Below the pieces are notes generated by a model. That model was not told the origin of the DNA. It saw nothing but the letters and a program-made list of their open reading frames with translations, and did not search any database. Below are positions 41,192-51,585 of a DNA stretch of 64,000 nt, piece by piece; positions within the stretch are counted from its first letter, which is position 1, and every line of letters starts with the position of its first letter. The DNA is taken from positions 89,437 to 153,436 of the forward strand of contig NW_019029050.1 of the NCBI RefSeq assembly GCF_002105155.1, read 5' to 3'. Made by a program: the position numbers and the translations under genes. The DNA is from Lobosporangium transversale (taxonomy: Eukaryota; Mortierellomycota; Mortierellomycetes; Mortierellales; Mortierellaceae).

Positions 41192-42284
41192 GGCTGCTTT
41201 CTTTTTTTGAATGAATGGATAAGACTGAAGAATTAGTGAAGAGTGAAAGAAGGAAAGAATTGAATCGAATCGAATTGAATCGAATTGAATTGAATGACCA
41301 AATGGGCTAGTTATTCATTTCCCACAGTCGTGAATATAGTTTGATCAGAGATCACGTTACCCTCCCAATCTCACGAAAACCAAAAAAACGCGTTTTCATA
41401 AATTTAATTTCGATATTTCCTTACAAGTCTAAAATATACCAAATGTTCGGAAACAACAGATCTGGCCAGTCAAAGGAAAATAACTTTTCCTCTGTCTCTC
41501 TCTCATCTCTTATTGGGGAAGATTCCAGAGGATTCTTACCTTCAATGACAACACTTGCTTTGTGATATGCGATTCATTTATTTGTTTGTTTATTTATTTC
41601 CAATGTGTTTCTTTTGAATACCTCGGTAGAGACGGAATCGAATCATATCTCTTTTAAGGATAAAGAAAAAGAAACCGGGTCAATCACATTTAAAGTCAAT
41701 TCGTCAGTCAAATTGTAAATCCTCGAGAATCCCTTTATGCCCAAAATGTCATTAGTCATTCGATATAGTTTCTTTTATTTTATTAGTCGCTCTATGACTG
41801 ATCTGGGTTGTTGTTACAAAAGTGATGGGATTTTTTTTTGTTTGTTTTTTTTTTTTTTTCTAAAAAACAAGCCCTTTAAAAGAAGTGGCAAGAGAATTTG
41901 TATAATTACAGAAAGTTTGTTACAAGAAAAGAGGGAAAAAAAGGAAAAGAAAGAAAGGAATGTATATATATAGGATGATGATGACAATGATGATGGTACA
42001 AATAACTGCTATAAACGCGTCCTCATCTTGTGAAGATTAAAAAAAAAAAATGGTGTGACATAAAAATTACGAGAATTTGTCACAAGAAAGTGTAGAAAAA
42101 AAAAAAAAAAAAAAAAAAAAAGCAGATTCAATGTACAAGAGCAAAACCGCGGAATGGCCTTTGAGCAAGAAGGCAAGAAAAAGAAAAAGGTTGATTACGT
42201 TAGATGAGGAAATCTCTCATCCTCTGTACCCTTCCCCCTTTCTCCTTCTCTCGTGATCCCTATTATTATTATTATTATTTGTGC
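41192..42284. other. Intergenic region with simple repeats
   Basis: About 1.1 kb between the ECM15-family start and the 3' end of the next minus gene. It contains GAATT/GAATC pentamers (41,256-41,296), purine-rich stretches and A-tracts near 42,042 and 42,094-42,121. I see no gene I would support. Confidence 0.4.
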
Positions 42285-42773
42285 TCAGGCAAAACATGGC
42301 ATGTTTTCTTTGGACTGATGGAGATGGCTGTGGCGATGCATCATGACACTGCCATTCTTTTTAACGCTAAAGGTTGGACCATCTTGATCGTATTCATCCT
42401 CGCTGCCAGGACTACTGTTACTATAGCCGGCATTGCTGCTGCTACCGCCAATAGCCACACCAGAAAGACCTGAAGACCTTGAGCTTCGGGACACAGGAAG
42501 TCGTTCGTCTGAAGAGTAACCATCATCTGAATCCTGCAGCTGTTGTTGCTGTTGTTGTAACTGTTGCTCAATACGCCTGTTCATCTCCTGCTTCCAGTCG
42601 ATGCGAAGTTGCATCAACTCTGTAGCTTCAGAGAAGGTCAGCTTTGCAGGCTCAAGAGCAGTACGGTCGTATTCGTCACCAGGATATGTGAATGAGATTT
42701 TAATGAACCTTGAGAACTGAACTGATTTGTTGTGAGCTCCGTTACTGCAAGCGTTGATATTTTCTTGTGACAT
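42285..42773 (-). CDS. Small fungal protein with a possible PP1-docking motif
   Basis: A single exon of 162 codons, MSQENINACSNGAHNKSVQF..., ending KENMPCFA, TGA 42285-42287. I do not recognise a named family. Residues 17-60 look ordered and charged (FSRFIKISFTYPGDEYDRTA, LTFSEATELMQLRIDWKQEM), then come a Q-run, an acidic DSDDGYSSDE and a long S/G-rich tail. NKSVQF fits the K/R-x-V-x-F consensus for docking to protein phosphatase 1, so a PP1 regulator is possible (inference). The upstream side has a hexamer repeat and a long gene-free stretch, consistent with a long or complex 5' region. Confidence 0.7.
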   Translation of the reverse strand: MSQENINACSNGAHNKSVQFSRFIKISFTYPGDEYDRTALEPAKLTFSEATELMQLRIDWKQEMNRRIEQQLQQQQQQLQDSDDGYSSDERLPVSRSSRSSGLSGVAIGGSSSNAGYSNSSPGSEDEYDQDGPTFSVKKNGSVMMHRHSHLHQSKENMPCFA

Positions 42774-42835
42774 TTTTTTTTCTTTTCTTTTTTGAGGGGG
42801 CGGGAGAGGATGTTACTGTTGGTTGTTGCTGTTGT

Positions 42836-42903
42836 TGTTATAGTTGTAGTTGTAGTTGTAGTTGTAGTTGTAGTTGTAGTTGTAGTTGTAGTTGTAGTTG
42901 TAG
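42836..42903 (+). repeat. (GTTGTA)n hexanucleotide tandem repeat, about 11 copies
   Basis: Near-perfect tandem GTTGTA units immediately upstream (on the minus-strand transcript, CTACAA/TACAAC units) of the 162-codon gene. Likely in its 5' UTR or promoter. Confidence 0.95.
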
Positions 42904-45900
42904 TGTAATGCTTTTTAAATATTGAGATCAGATATAATGATTAAGGGAAAGGATATTACTGATTTGTTTGAAATAAGAATGAAGAGAGAAAGAAAGAAAG
43001 AGGGAAATAATATATAAATATAAATGTATAAAAAATAAAAATAAAAAAAGTGTTTGAAAGAAGGTGTTTAATTCGGACTGATGAATTTTGCTGTGGTCCT
43101 TTTATAAGCTGCCGATTGATAGGATGATTTTGGCTGACTGGACAATTTCTGGATTGCTTATTTTGGGATTGACTCTTTGCTGTTATCCAACCTTAGTGCT
43201 GTTTGCGATGCCGTATGACGAACGTATCCGTGGGCTCGTGTACAGCTCAATCGGGAACGTACAATGACAGAAAAAAAAAAAAGAAAAGAAAAGAAAAAGA
43301 AAAAGAAAAAAAGGGCGCCAAGGGTCTTGTTGCAGATGGTTACAAGACAAGAGAAAGAGAGTGATACGATACGGAGCAGTAATATGAGAAGGAAAAATAA
43401 AAAAGATAAAGAAATAACAAAGTGGTTGGGCGAGAGTGGATTCAAAAAAAGGGATGTTAACAGGGGGGCTGACAAGAGTGCACCAGTCTAAGGAGCTTCT
43501 TGAAAGAACAAGAAAAAAGGGGAAGAGAGTAATAGAAATAGGATTTGAAGGTCCTCGTGCAAGTCGACTGACTGGAAGCGTGGGTGGAGGTGTGATAGGT
43601 TGCCAAAATGGGATTGCCTCTATCCTTTTGGTGTTTGAGTATGGGCTTTTGCGTTATGGGTGAAAGCTGAAAGTGGTAAAGTACTTTGGGCAATGCTAAT
43701 GAAAGGATACAGAAAGAGAAAAAGAGTGAGTTGTAGAAAGAGATAAAAAAGAGAGAAGAGGGGAAAAAAAAGAAAAGAAAAGAAAAAAATCGGGGGTTAC
43801 AGAGCCAAGTGGAGGGGGTTTAAGTAGGTTTTTCTTGTACATGTAGTATTGTACGCGAATGCATTTGATGGATGACAACCTGCAAAAGAGCTCTTCCAGT
43901 CAAAAGCGAGAATATTCCCCTTTGTTTGTTTGTATTCACCAGCAGGGTTGTAAATAAGAGAGAGAGAAAAGAAAAATAGAGAGCACAACTTACTCCAGCT
44001 CCAGATTGTGTCTGTTAGTCATATCAATCTGTTCACCCAATTCACAAGAAGAGAGGGGAGCATGCTTTGCATATTCGTTGGCTTGTGCGACCATGCGAGG
44101 AGAGGGGAAATGGCATCAAACTACAACAACAAGTAGCAAGACAGCTTATACAAACACCCAAAAACGGACACAAACAACCATGCTTATGATACACAGTGAG
44201 CTCTCCCCTTTCCCTCCTGGGTCTCGTCCTTGTCTCTTTTTTACACCCTTCGGTGCTCTGTGCATGTCCATGATGTGAAAAGAAAAACGTTGCTCATAAT
44301 AAAAAAAAAGAAATCTAATCCAACAGCCTCCGCATTGGCTACATGAACTATAAACATACCAGTTTTGCTTACTCGCCTCTGTTTTTCAGTTCACAATGTG
44401 GGACAAAAATAAAATAAAACAATGGTCGCCAGGTTAACAAGCCTTTTTGCAAAAAATATACTAGCATGTATTTGAATAATTGATCCAAGGAAAGAAAAAC
44501 ACCGACCATCCTTAACATAAAGAGATACAGTATATACATTTATACAAATGCATGATACACATATATACATTCATCTATATAGTCTATACGATATCAATCT
44601 GAACAAGGTCACCAACACGATTGAATTGTGGTGATTGATGGGGCGAGGAATAAGTTCATAACACCTAAATGCCTGTACATCCTTTCATTCTTTCTCTCCT
44701 TCTCCTTCTCCTTCTCCCCTCTCTCCCCCTTCTTTCCCTCTTCTCTCTCCTTCTCTCTTTCTCTCTTTCTCTCTTTCTCTTTTATCTTGTACGAGGATGG
44801 AACACGGAACAACGTTGATAGTCTAAACCCTTATAGTAAGTATTAAAAAGATCACCAACTACACTAGCTAATGACTTCCTAAAGACAATCGAGCCCAAGA
44901 CCTTATTCAATGAAGAGTCTGATCCCAGAACCCAACAGTCTAGTGAAATCTCATATCTGAAACCATATGATTTAAACAAGGACGTGTTGATAATGAACGT
45001 CATAAAGTGGCGGGAAGAAGAAAAAGGAAAAAAGATACTGTGCTACAGTACAATACTGAAAACGCAATGAGTGGTAACATCTTGCACCACTCTCTGATTC
45101 TGTTTACTGGAAATAAAAGGAAAGCCTGATTCCCGTCCACCATTTCAACTTTTTTTTGATAAGGTTTTTCTTTTCTTCTTTCTTTTTTTTTTTTTTTCTG
45201 CATCTTCACGCACGCAACAATGTATATACATTTGTATATAAAAATATTCATATACTCTGCTTGCAGAAAAAAAAAATCATATTAGGTTATAGCTAAAGAG
45301 TCCTATCAGTCCACAACTTACTATAGATGTAGATTGGAATGGGAAGCACAGCACTGAAAAAAAAAAAAAAAAAAAAAAAAGGATATAATGAATCGGTATA
45401 AAGTCGCAAAAAAGAATGTGAAAGTGGAAAGGGCAAATAGGGGAATGATAAGGTTGTTTGCGTTGGAGTAAAAACGCACATGTAAAAAGAGGCGCAAACT
45501 ACTACTGCTGCTGCTGTTGTTGTTGTTGTTGTTGTTGTTGGAAGAAAGGAAGGAAAGGAAGAAATAGGGGAAGCAGGAACAACCGAGCATGATGATGAAG
45601 GTTCGGGCCACGGACAATGCACATTTCAAAATATTCCTGACTATGTCAGGCACAAAAGAACAAAAAGATTGACTATTTGGAGTCATTGCATGACATAAAT
45701 AGCACTGTTCCTCTCCTCGTCCCTCTCCCCTGGCCATTGTGCTCAGGTCGATCATTTCGAGGAGTATTACGAGTATTTCGAGTATTACGGAATACAGCAG
45801 ACAGAACGATGACTGTGCGCTCAATCAAGCTCTAAATGATTATGCTTAGGAGCCATGGCTTTATTTTTGTTTATTGCCTCATTCATTAATTCATAAAAAA

Positions 45901-47400
45901 AAAAGAAAAAAAGTGTAGATCCTAGAGAGCCTTTTATTTTGATATGAATGGATACAAAACAAAATGAGTATTAGGAACAAAACTAGGAGCAGAGGACTAA
46001 GGTCGTGACCAGTCTCGATTGTGTTCTTTTTGTCCATTATGTCGTTTGATACTGTTATCTCTACCTATTTGCCTACACCTTTCTACGCTCTATCAATGGG
46101 TGCATGCATGAGTGCATGTATATTTTTTTTTCCCCCTCCTATCTGCACTCTCTACCAAGAGCAAAAAAAAAAAATTATACGTTTATACATTTGTGAACCA
46201 GCTAATCTCATCCTTGCATCCTTGCTTTCATGCGACATAAACAGCGCTACGCTCTCCCTTCTACCTAGAGCACTTGTTCTAGCTTGTCTCTAGGCCCATA
46301 GGCATCTCCTCGCTCGATTATTCCTTGATTGCAGATTCACAATTGAAAAAAATGAGATTATCAAGTGTTCCTTCCCTTGTACCTGTTGAAAAAGCATGGG
46401 GGTAAACTTTTTCCTTTAAAGAACTTTGTGAGTTTATGAGTTTGTGTCGTTGTTATAGTACATACACGGCTCGGTGCGTCGTTTCCAAGTGACTGATTCA
46501 TGCAACATGCATATATCGTTTATGCACAAAAAAAAAAGATGGGGCCACGTTGTGCAACTAAACTATTGATGTATACATCCATTCAATTATATATATATAT
46601 ATATTATCTGTACAACCTTTATTTTATTCAAAGCCTTTTTTTTTTCTGACAAATATTTGTTTGTGCATTATGTTTATTCATGCCATGGTTGCACAAGCGT
46701 ATCAAGAAAAAAAAAAATTCCTATCCAAACTGCCCATCGAGCTCTTTTTTCCTCTCAGCTCGTCGACTCTTTTTTTTATTTTCATAGATGCAAGAGAACT
46801 TTGGGAACGCGTTTTTCTCTTCTTTTTTTTTTTTTTTTTTTTTTTTTTTGTTGTAGCTTCATACAAGACCATAGAAGAAACATATACCATACACTGGCCA
46901 TAATTATACTAGAAACTCCTTGTAATGAGGATAGATATCGCATATTCAAACGGCTTCTAGTGTCCCTTCAATGCGTATGTTTTTATGAATATTCAAGTTC
47001 CCGTTGCATTGGGTTTGTATAGTTACAAGTATAAAAAAAAAAAGAGAGCTTATAAATATACCAATCGTGGATGTATTTCATGAATATGCCACTATTCAGG
47101 GGAAAGAGAAAGGGGAGAGAAAGGAGAGAGGACAATGGGATGGTTGATTGTTGATGTTTAAATATTACCAAATAAAAGTAAACAGCAAGTGTGCTGTTCC
47201 TTGGCAGCAGTTTTTTCCCACAGTGCCTCTTTCATTCACATCTAAAATCTGACCGATCTCACATGCTTTCCTTGGTTCCCGCTGTCATTCCAGCCCATGC
47301 AATTATAGAATATATAGGTTACTTTCTGCCGTCTTCCTTCAATTGCAAAACGCTTTGATGCCCTTCAATTCATACAGTTCCAAGAAATTCTTTTTATTTT
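42904..47400. other. About 4.5 kb without a supportable protein gene
   Basis: No open frame here shows a recognisable domain, and most contain low-complexity runs (F, K, S, N). Visible structure: purine/pyrimidine tracts near 43,265-43,310 and 43,740-43,790; a strong CT-rich tract at 44,690-44,782; a GTT/CTG triplet tract at 45,500-45,540; A/T homopolymers at 45,357-45,380 and 46,820-46,850; and an AT dinucleotide run at 46,590-46,605. It could be the long regulatory or leader region of the 42.3-kb gene, or noncoding transcription. I cannot decide from sequence. Confidence 0.4.
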
Positions 47401-47403
47401 TAT

Positions 47404-47480
47404 TTTTTTTTGATAACGAGAACCTACAGGGTCATGCAAGATCCGCTGTCAGTGTTGATTAATTATTAAATGGATTATGT
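47404..47480 (-). mobile_element. Old 3'-tail copy of the LINE family
   Basis: A T-rich run followed by GATAACGAGAACCTACAGGG and TCATG, clearly related to the LINE 3' end at 48,240 (GATAACAAGGACCCACGAGG, TCATG). Poly-T on the + strand means the element points to the minus strand. I could not find a convincing target duplication, so the right end is approximate. Confidence 0.6.
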
Positions 47481-47548
47481 ATACCATGCCAATTTCTAAA
47501 TAACTTTACATATACTTCCTTCTTTTTTATATTTGAGAACAAGCACTC

Positions 47549-47631
47549 TTAAATCTATTTTTTTTTTTTCCTCCTGGATAGCAAGCACCCACAAGGTCAT
47601 TTAGATGTTAGTTCTATAAATTTAAATCTAT
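47549..47631 (-). mobile_element. Mini LINE 3'-tail insertion with 10-bp TSD
   Basis: TTAAATCTAT at 47549-47558 and again at 47622-47631 flank a 63-base insert. The insert is a T-run, then GGATAGCAAGCACCCACAAG, GTCATTTAGATGTTAG and CTATAAAT, matching the LINE tail at 48,240-48,300. Poly(A), family tail and target duplication together indicate a severely 5'-truncated retroposed copy. Confidence 0.75.
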
Positions 47632-47666
47632 ACAGTAGCTTGCAGTTGAGGAAAATCGCAAATAAA

Positions 47667-47804
47667 AGAAGACGCGACAGCTTTTTTTTTTTTTTTATTT
47701 TTTTAATTTTTTTTTTTGGCAACTGGGACCCACCCGGTCGTGAGGATTTATAAGAAATAGCCTCTATAAATCAGTAAATGGGTTGCCTTAGAAGACATGA
47801 CAAC
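47667..47804 (-). mobile_element. Mini LINE 3'-tail insertion with diverged 15-bp TSD
   Basis: A 108-base insert (T-run, then GGCAACTGGGACCCACCCGG, TCGTGAGGATTTATAAG, CTCTATAAATC and GGGTTGCC) lies between AGAAGACGCGACAGC (47667) and AGAAGACATGACAAC (47790). The three differences between the flanks are all C/G-to-T/A transitions, as in an aged duplication. The body shares GGATTTAT, CTCTATAAAT and GGGTTGCC with the LINE tail at 48,270-48,303. Confidence 0.65.
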
Positions 47805-48203
47805 TCTTTTTACCACAAGTAAAGCAGTTGTTGTAAATAGTAGGTGTATCTTTGCTTAAGGGACAAAAAGATAGACACAAAATCAGGAAAGGATAGTACA
47901 AAGAGTGTCAACAAGAATAACAAGAGAAAATAGAGGCAAATAACCTTGACGACAAACAGCGCCATAGGATGCCAAAAGAGAAGATGGGAGCTTTATAGAT
48001 GAGCTCACAAACTGAGTTACCGGAAGACGGGAAAAGATAAATGGCAAGGGTAAAACTAAAGCTTATGGGTACTAAAGGCCTGTGGGTAAAACTGAAGACT
48101 TTATTGAGGAAGAAGTTTGGCTTTTATAACTTACCCTACAGGCCTGACTGTGGTGCTTTCTAGGTGAGGTGGACTCACCTATAGCTTAAGGCTTTGCACA
48201 AAG

Positions 48204-48240
<37 letters not shown>

Positions 48241-48484
48241 ATAACAAGGACCCACGAGGTCATGTAGGATTTATTTAGATGTTAGCTCTATAAATGGGTT
48301 GCCCCATTACTGGGGTCGCAAATAAAGCGGTATCCAATAATCGACCGAAGCCGCATCGTCATACTGCCACAGTACTACATCCTGTTCATAAACCACATCA
48401 GCATTGAGTAGACTTCCTTGGTCCCAGAGGACCTGTGGCACGGCTCTACTCCCTACTTGGCCTGTTGTGCGCGAAGGTCATCCT

Positions 48485-51093
48485 TTAGCCGCTGTCCTCA
48501 ATTATCAAAAATTTACAGCTTTCCAGGCGCTCCATAATCGCCAATTCCACCTGCTGCCGGTAGCTTGCCGCCACTCGCCGGTCTGCCTCAGTCCTGATCG
48601 CCTTCACATCTGCTGTTCGTCGTTGTCCCTGGTGAGAGCCAAAGAATTCACCTCTGCTACGTCTGTGCCTCCCAACACAGTTGCGTCCCCTGGCGCGTTT
48701 GCTCACAGAGGTGATACCATTGTCTCTTTCCCAGTTGACGGTGACTTTGCAGCGTCTGTTCCAGATTTCAGTCCTGCCGAGTTCCTCGATTGACTTGACA
48801 AAGCGGCAAACAATGTACCTTGAGATCGATGCTGTGGTTCTGAAGATCGTCTTCCATTTTTGTATCAGTTCCTTCGGCACCAAACCGTGGTACAAGTCTT
48901 GGACAGTCCAGTGGGCATGCTCACCCTCGTTCCTCCGTCCCATATCCACATCTTCCTCACCAAACAGAGTGCTCGCATGTCGAATCTCTCTGACGCCCTT
49001 GAACATCGCTTCCAAAGAGCCCCAAATCACGTTGTCGGCTACAGGTGTAAACGAGGGGCCTCCTTTATTCAGGTTTGGCTCCTGTGTTTTCCCTTGTTTG
49101 TCTTCCCAGAGCTTCTTCTCCTTCACTAATGCTCTTTTGCCATCCTTCGTGATGAGTTCTATGGCCTGCTTCCAACCTTTCAATTGCTCGTCCAGTGTCA
49201 TGGGACATCGCCAGAGGTGTTCTATGTCCTCCTGCTCCTGTTCACACATCCTGCAGATGTCAGTCTCATACAGGTCCGGTCGCCACTGCCTCATATAAGT
49301 GAGTGTAGGAAGCATACCATGGACCTTCTTTATTCTGTGCGCTCTCTTGTGACAATCTGCTGGGCTGGTGAAGAGGCCTCTAGGCGTGTTGCCATCGTGA
49401 AGAATATGCAGGCTTGCTTTCCATTCTACTTCTCGCCAGTCTGCAATATAATTCCTGACTCTGTTCTGAGACGCCCACAAGTAATGTGTTCTCACTGCTG
49501 ATTGGAGTTTTAGCAGGTGTCTAAGATCATCCTCCACCACCTCGTTCTCGAAAATAGCGTGACAGCGCAGATCGTTGTGTTCCAGTCCTTTGATTGTCCA
49601 CATTTCGCTAAAATGAGCATCTTTGGCGGCTTGGTCTGCCCTTATATTGCCTCTATTCCCAGCATGGCCCTTGACCCATTTCACAGTTACCTTCCCGCCC
49701 TGCTTAAAGAGCGCTCTCGAAATGGCTGCCTACCACACTGCGTACTTGGATCGCAATCGCTGCCGTTCAGTGCTTGCTTCTCGCTTTTGAGCAAGGTCCT
49801 TGAACTGAACCACTACCGCCATGTTGTCTATGTAGACAGTCGTTGGAACGTTACGGGGACTGACTAGAATGGCTGCGTACAGTCCTACTAGCTCTGCCTT
49901 GGTGGATGAAGCATACCCATCGACTCTACCTGAAACTACATTTGAGAAGCTTTCTGGGCCTATCTGAGCCACCACCCCGAAAGCCATCCGCGCCGCCCTT
50001 CTTCCTGCCTCTTCAAGGGACCCATCGGAGTAAAGTGTTAGCTGACTCATCGTTGATAGTTTCTCTCTTTGACGCAGTATATTGTCCATGTCAACCTGTG
50101 GGATCTCTACACCTAGGCACTCAGAGGAGCCAAACCACCGATGATGACCCTCTGGGATTTTATTATTCCTTGTTCTTGAGGAGTCCATCTCTTCTTGCGC
50201 TTTCGTCCTGAGCCTCCTATCGAGAGCTTGTTCGTCGAGTTCATGGCGTCCACGTATCTTGTTTCGCTCTTGTGCTCTACGTCTTGCTCGGTTGAAAGCC
50301 GCTCGTCGTCGCTGTTCTCTTCTTCCTTGTTCATCGAGCCTTTGAAACCTAGCCTGTAACCGTAGGCGTTCTTGACGGCGAGCTCTTTCGATAGCCTTCG
50401 AGTGTGCGGCTTCTTGCTTGGCTTGCACCCACTGTTCACGTCGCCACACTCTCCTTCTCTCCGCCTCTTCTTTTTTCCTCTCTTGCTCTATTTTTCTTAG
50501 CAACCATTGCTCCCTCTTCCCTCTTTCCAAACGGTCGCGAAATTGTAACATTTTCCTTCCTTGAGGATCTTTCCACAGCCTATGCCTCTCGTTAGCTTCG
50601 CGCTCTTTTTCTCTCAAACGCTCTCTTTTTTCAAAATTTTCTCGCAAGTATTCTTTTTGGAGTTCGCGATCAGACTCAGTGTATCCTTCATACTCCTGCA
50701 TACCCTCTTGTATGTAACACTGTGCTCTTCTTTCTCTTTCCTCCCGCTGTTCTACACTTAGGGGATCAAGTGGCTCTCTGGGGTCTTCTTCCACGTCACT
50801 GAGGTAACTTATATATCCAACTTCATCATCCTCATCATCCTCAGTGGGCTGCTCCTCCAACATATTGTCTTCTGTGAGTAGTTCATCTGCTCTCTCATTG
50901 TTTTCAGCCTCATTTAGCTGTTGGAGCTCCCTTAAATCTCTCTCTTCCTCTTCGTCTAGTCTCTGAAGAATGTTCTTTTTGTCTCTACACCATACTTCGG
51001 TAAAGTTGTGTGTGTAAAGGGACTCATGAAGGGCATTTTGAACATTGTGGAACCATGCTGGAGATGCCTTTGGGTCTCTCCGAGTGTGGAAGG

Positions 51094-51094
<1 letters not shown>
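48485..51094 (-). pseudogene. LINE ORF2 C-terminal half: Arg/Glu-rich domain, RNase H, zinc finger
   Basis: One frame stays open for over 860 codons except for a single TAG at 49730-49732. From the N-terminal side it shows SPAWFHNVQNALHESLYTHN, then about 260 residues of E/R-rich probable coiled coil (51,000-50,130). RNase H follows, with catalytic acidic residues in LYSDGSLEEAG, SSTKAELVGLYAA and VYIDNMAVV, and WVKGHAGNRGNIRADQAAKD after the stop. A C-x2-C-x8-H-x3-C finger (CRMCEQEQEDIEHLWRC), common after RNase H in such elements, is next. The amber interrupts RNase H between YAVW and AAISRAL. CAG-to-TAG is the simplest cause, so this copy is probably dead. Upstream of 51,095 the frame is broken by the nested insertion. 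Confidence 0.85.
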
Positions 51095-51125
<31 letters not shown>

Positions 51126-51169
51126 ATAGCAAGGACCCTCAGGGTCATGGGCCGCTGAGTGCGGAAGGC
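51082..51169 (-). mobile_element. Mini LINE-tail insertion nested inside the LINE, 13-bp TSD
   Basis: GAGTGTGGAAGGC (51082-51094) and GAGTGCGGAAGGC (51157-51169) flank a 62-base insert: 30 T, then GATAGCAAGGACCCTCAGGG, TCATGGGCCGCT. The insert is another family tail with poly(A), pointing the same way as its host. It interrupts the LINE frame, which resumes as TRRDPKASPAWFHNV. The insertion is therefore younger than the LINE copy. Confidence 0.8.
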
Positions 51170-51408
51170 CTCATCTGGTCCACTTCACCGGTCCGCATCT
51201 CTACTCCTTAATCTGTCACTCGATGTTGATGTCTTCCGTATTAAATAGTTTAGATCCAGTTCGATTTTGTCGTAGAGCATCTACTAGTGATCTCTGGAAA
51301 CTAGTAGGTAATGATGAAAAATGAAGAATTGGGCAAGAGCCTCGTGGTTTTGGGATACGATAGTGATCCTAAGTAATGCTTTGAATGATTTTGAGGATGC
51401 TGCAAAAG

Positions 51409-51482
51409 GGCATCGATAATAAGAAGATTTTTTTTTTTTTTTTTTGATAACAAGGACCCACGAGGCATCGATAATAAGAAGA
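51409..51482 (-). mobile_element. Ultra-short retroposed tail: 18 nt + poly(A), 19-bp perfect TSD
   Basis: GGCATCGATAATAAGAAGA occurs at 51409-51427 and 51464-51482. Between them are 18 T (51428-51445) and GATAACAAGGACCCACGA (51446-51463), identical to the start of the LINE tail at 48,240. A second, uninterrupted copy of the flanking sequence at 51,547-51,578 (TGCAAAAGGGCATCG...AAGAAGAGAGAT) represents the empty site. Confidence 0.85.
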
Positions 51483-51585
51483 GAGATCTTTAATAACTGC
51501 TAATTTTCTGAGAATTCATAATGAGAATAATGAAGATAAACTCACCTGCAAAAGGGCATCGATAATAAGAAGAGAGATGCCGTTT

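Larger units (their letters stand above)
48208..51190 (-). mobile_element. 5'-truncated non-LTR retrotransposon (LINE) with RNase H
   Basis: Read on the minus strand, the element has a long open frame, a 3' UTR (48,484-48,240) with the tail CATGACCTCGTGGGTCCTTG TTATC, and a poly(A) of about 32 bases (T-run 48208-48239). The reverse transcriptase is not in the window: the copy begins just before the RNase H half, so it is 5'-truncated near 51,190. A 62-base mini-insertion sits inside it at 51095-51156. The other tail copies in the region belong to the same family. I did not find its own target duplication. Confidence 0.85.

Noticed and set aside
43158-43693. Overlapping frames on both strands near 43.2-43.7 kb
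   Set aside because: They come from purine-rich low-complexity DNA; neither strand shows a domain or good start context.
45293-45824. Minus frames of 109 and 167 codons
   Set aside because: Dominated by F, N, S and T runs arising from homopolymers and triplet repeats; no splice or domain support.
49730-49732. In-frame TAG in both the LINE (49730) and the Fanzor (62763), hinting at TAG read as Gln
   Set aside because: Clear housekeeping genes here (MRE11, AFG2, TFIIB, Rieske, LENG1-like) end in TAG, so TAG is a stop. CAG-to-TAG decay explains both.
48404-50211. Several long + frames opposite the LINE
   Set aside because: They are antisense shadows of the RNase H/Arg-Glu-rich frame; composition and lack of domains support this.
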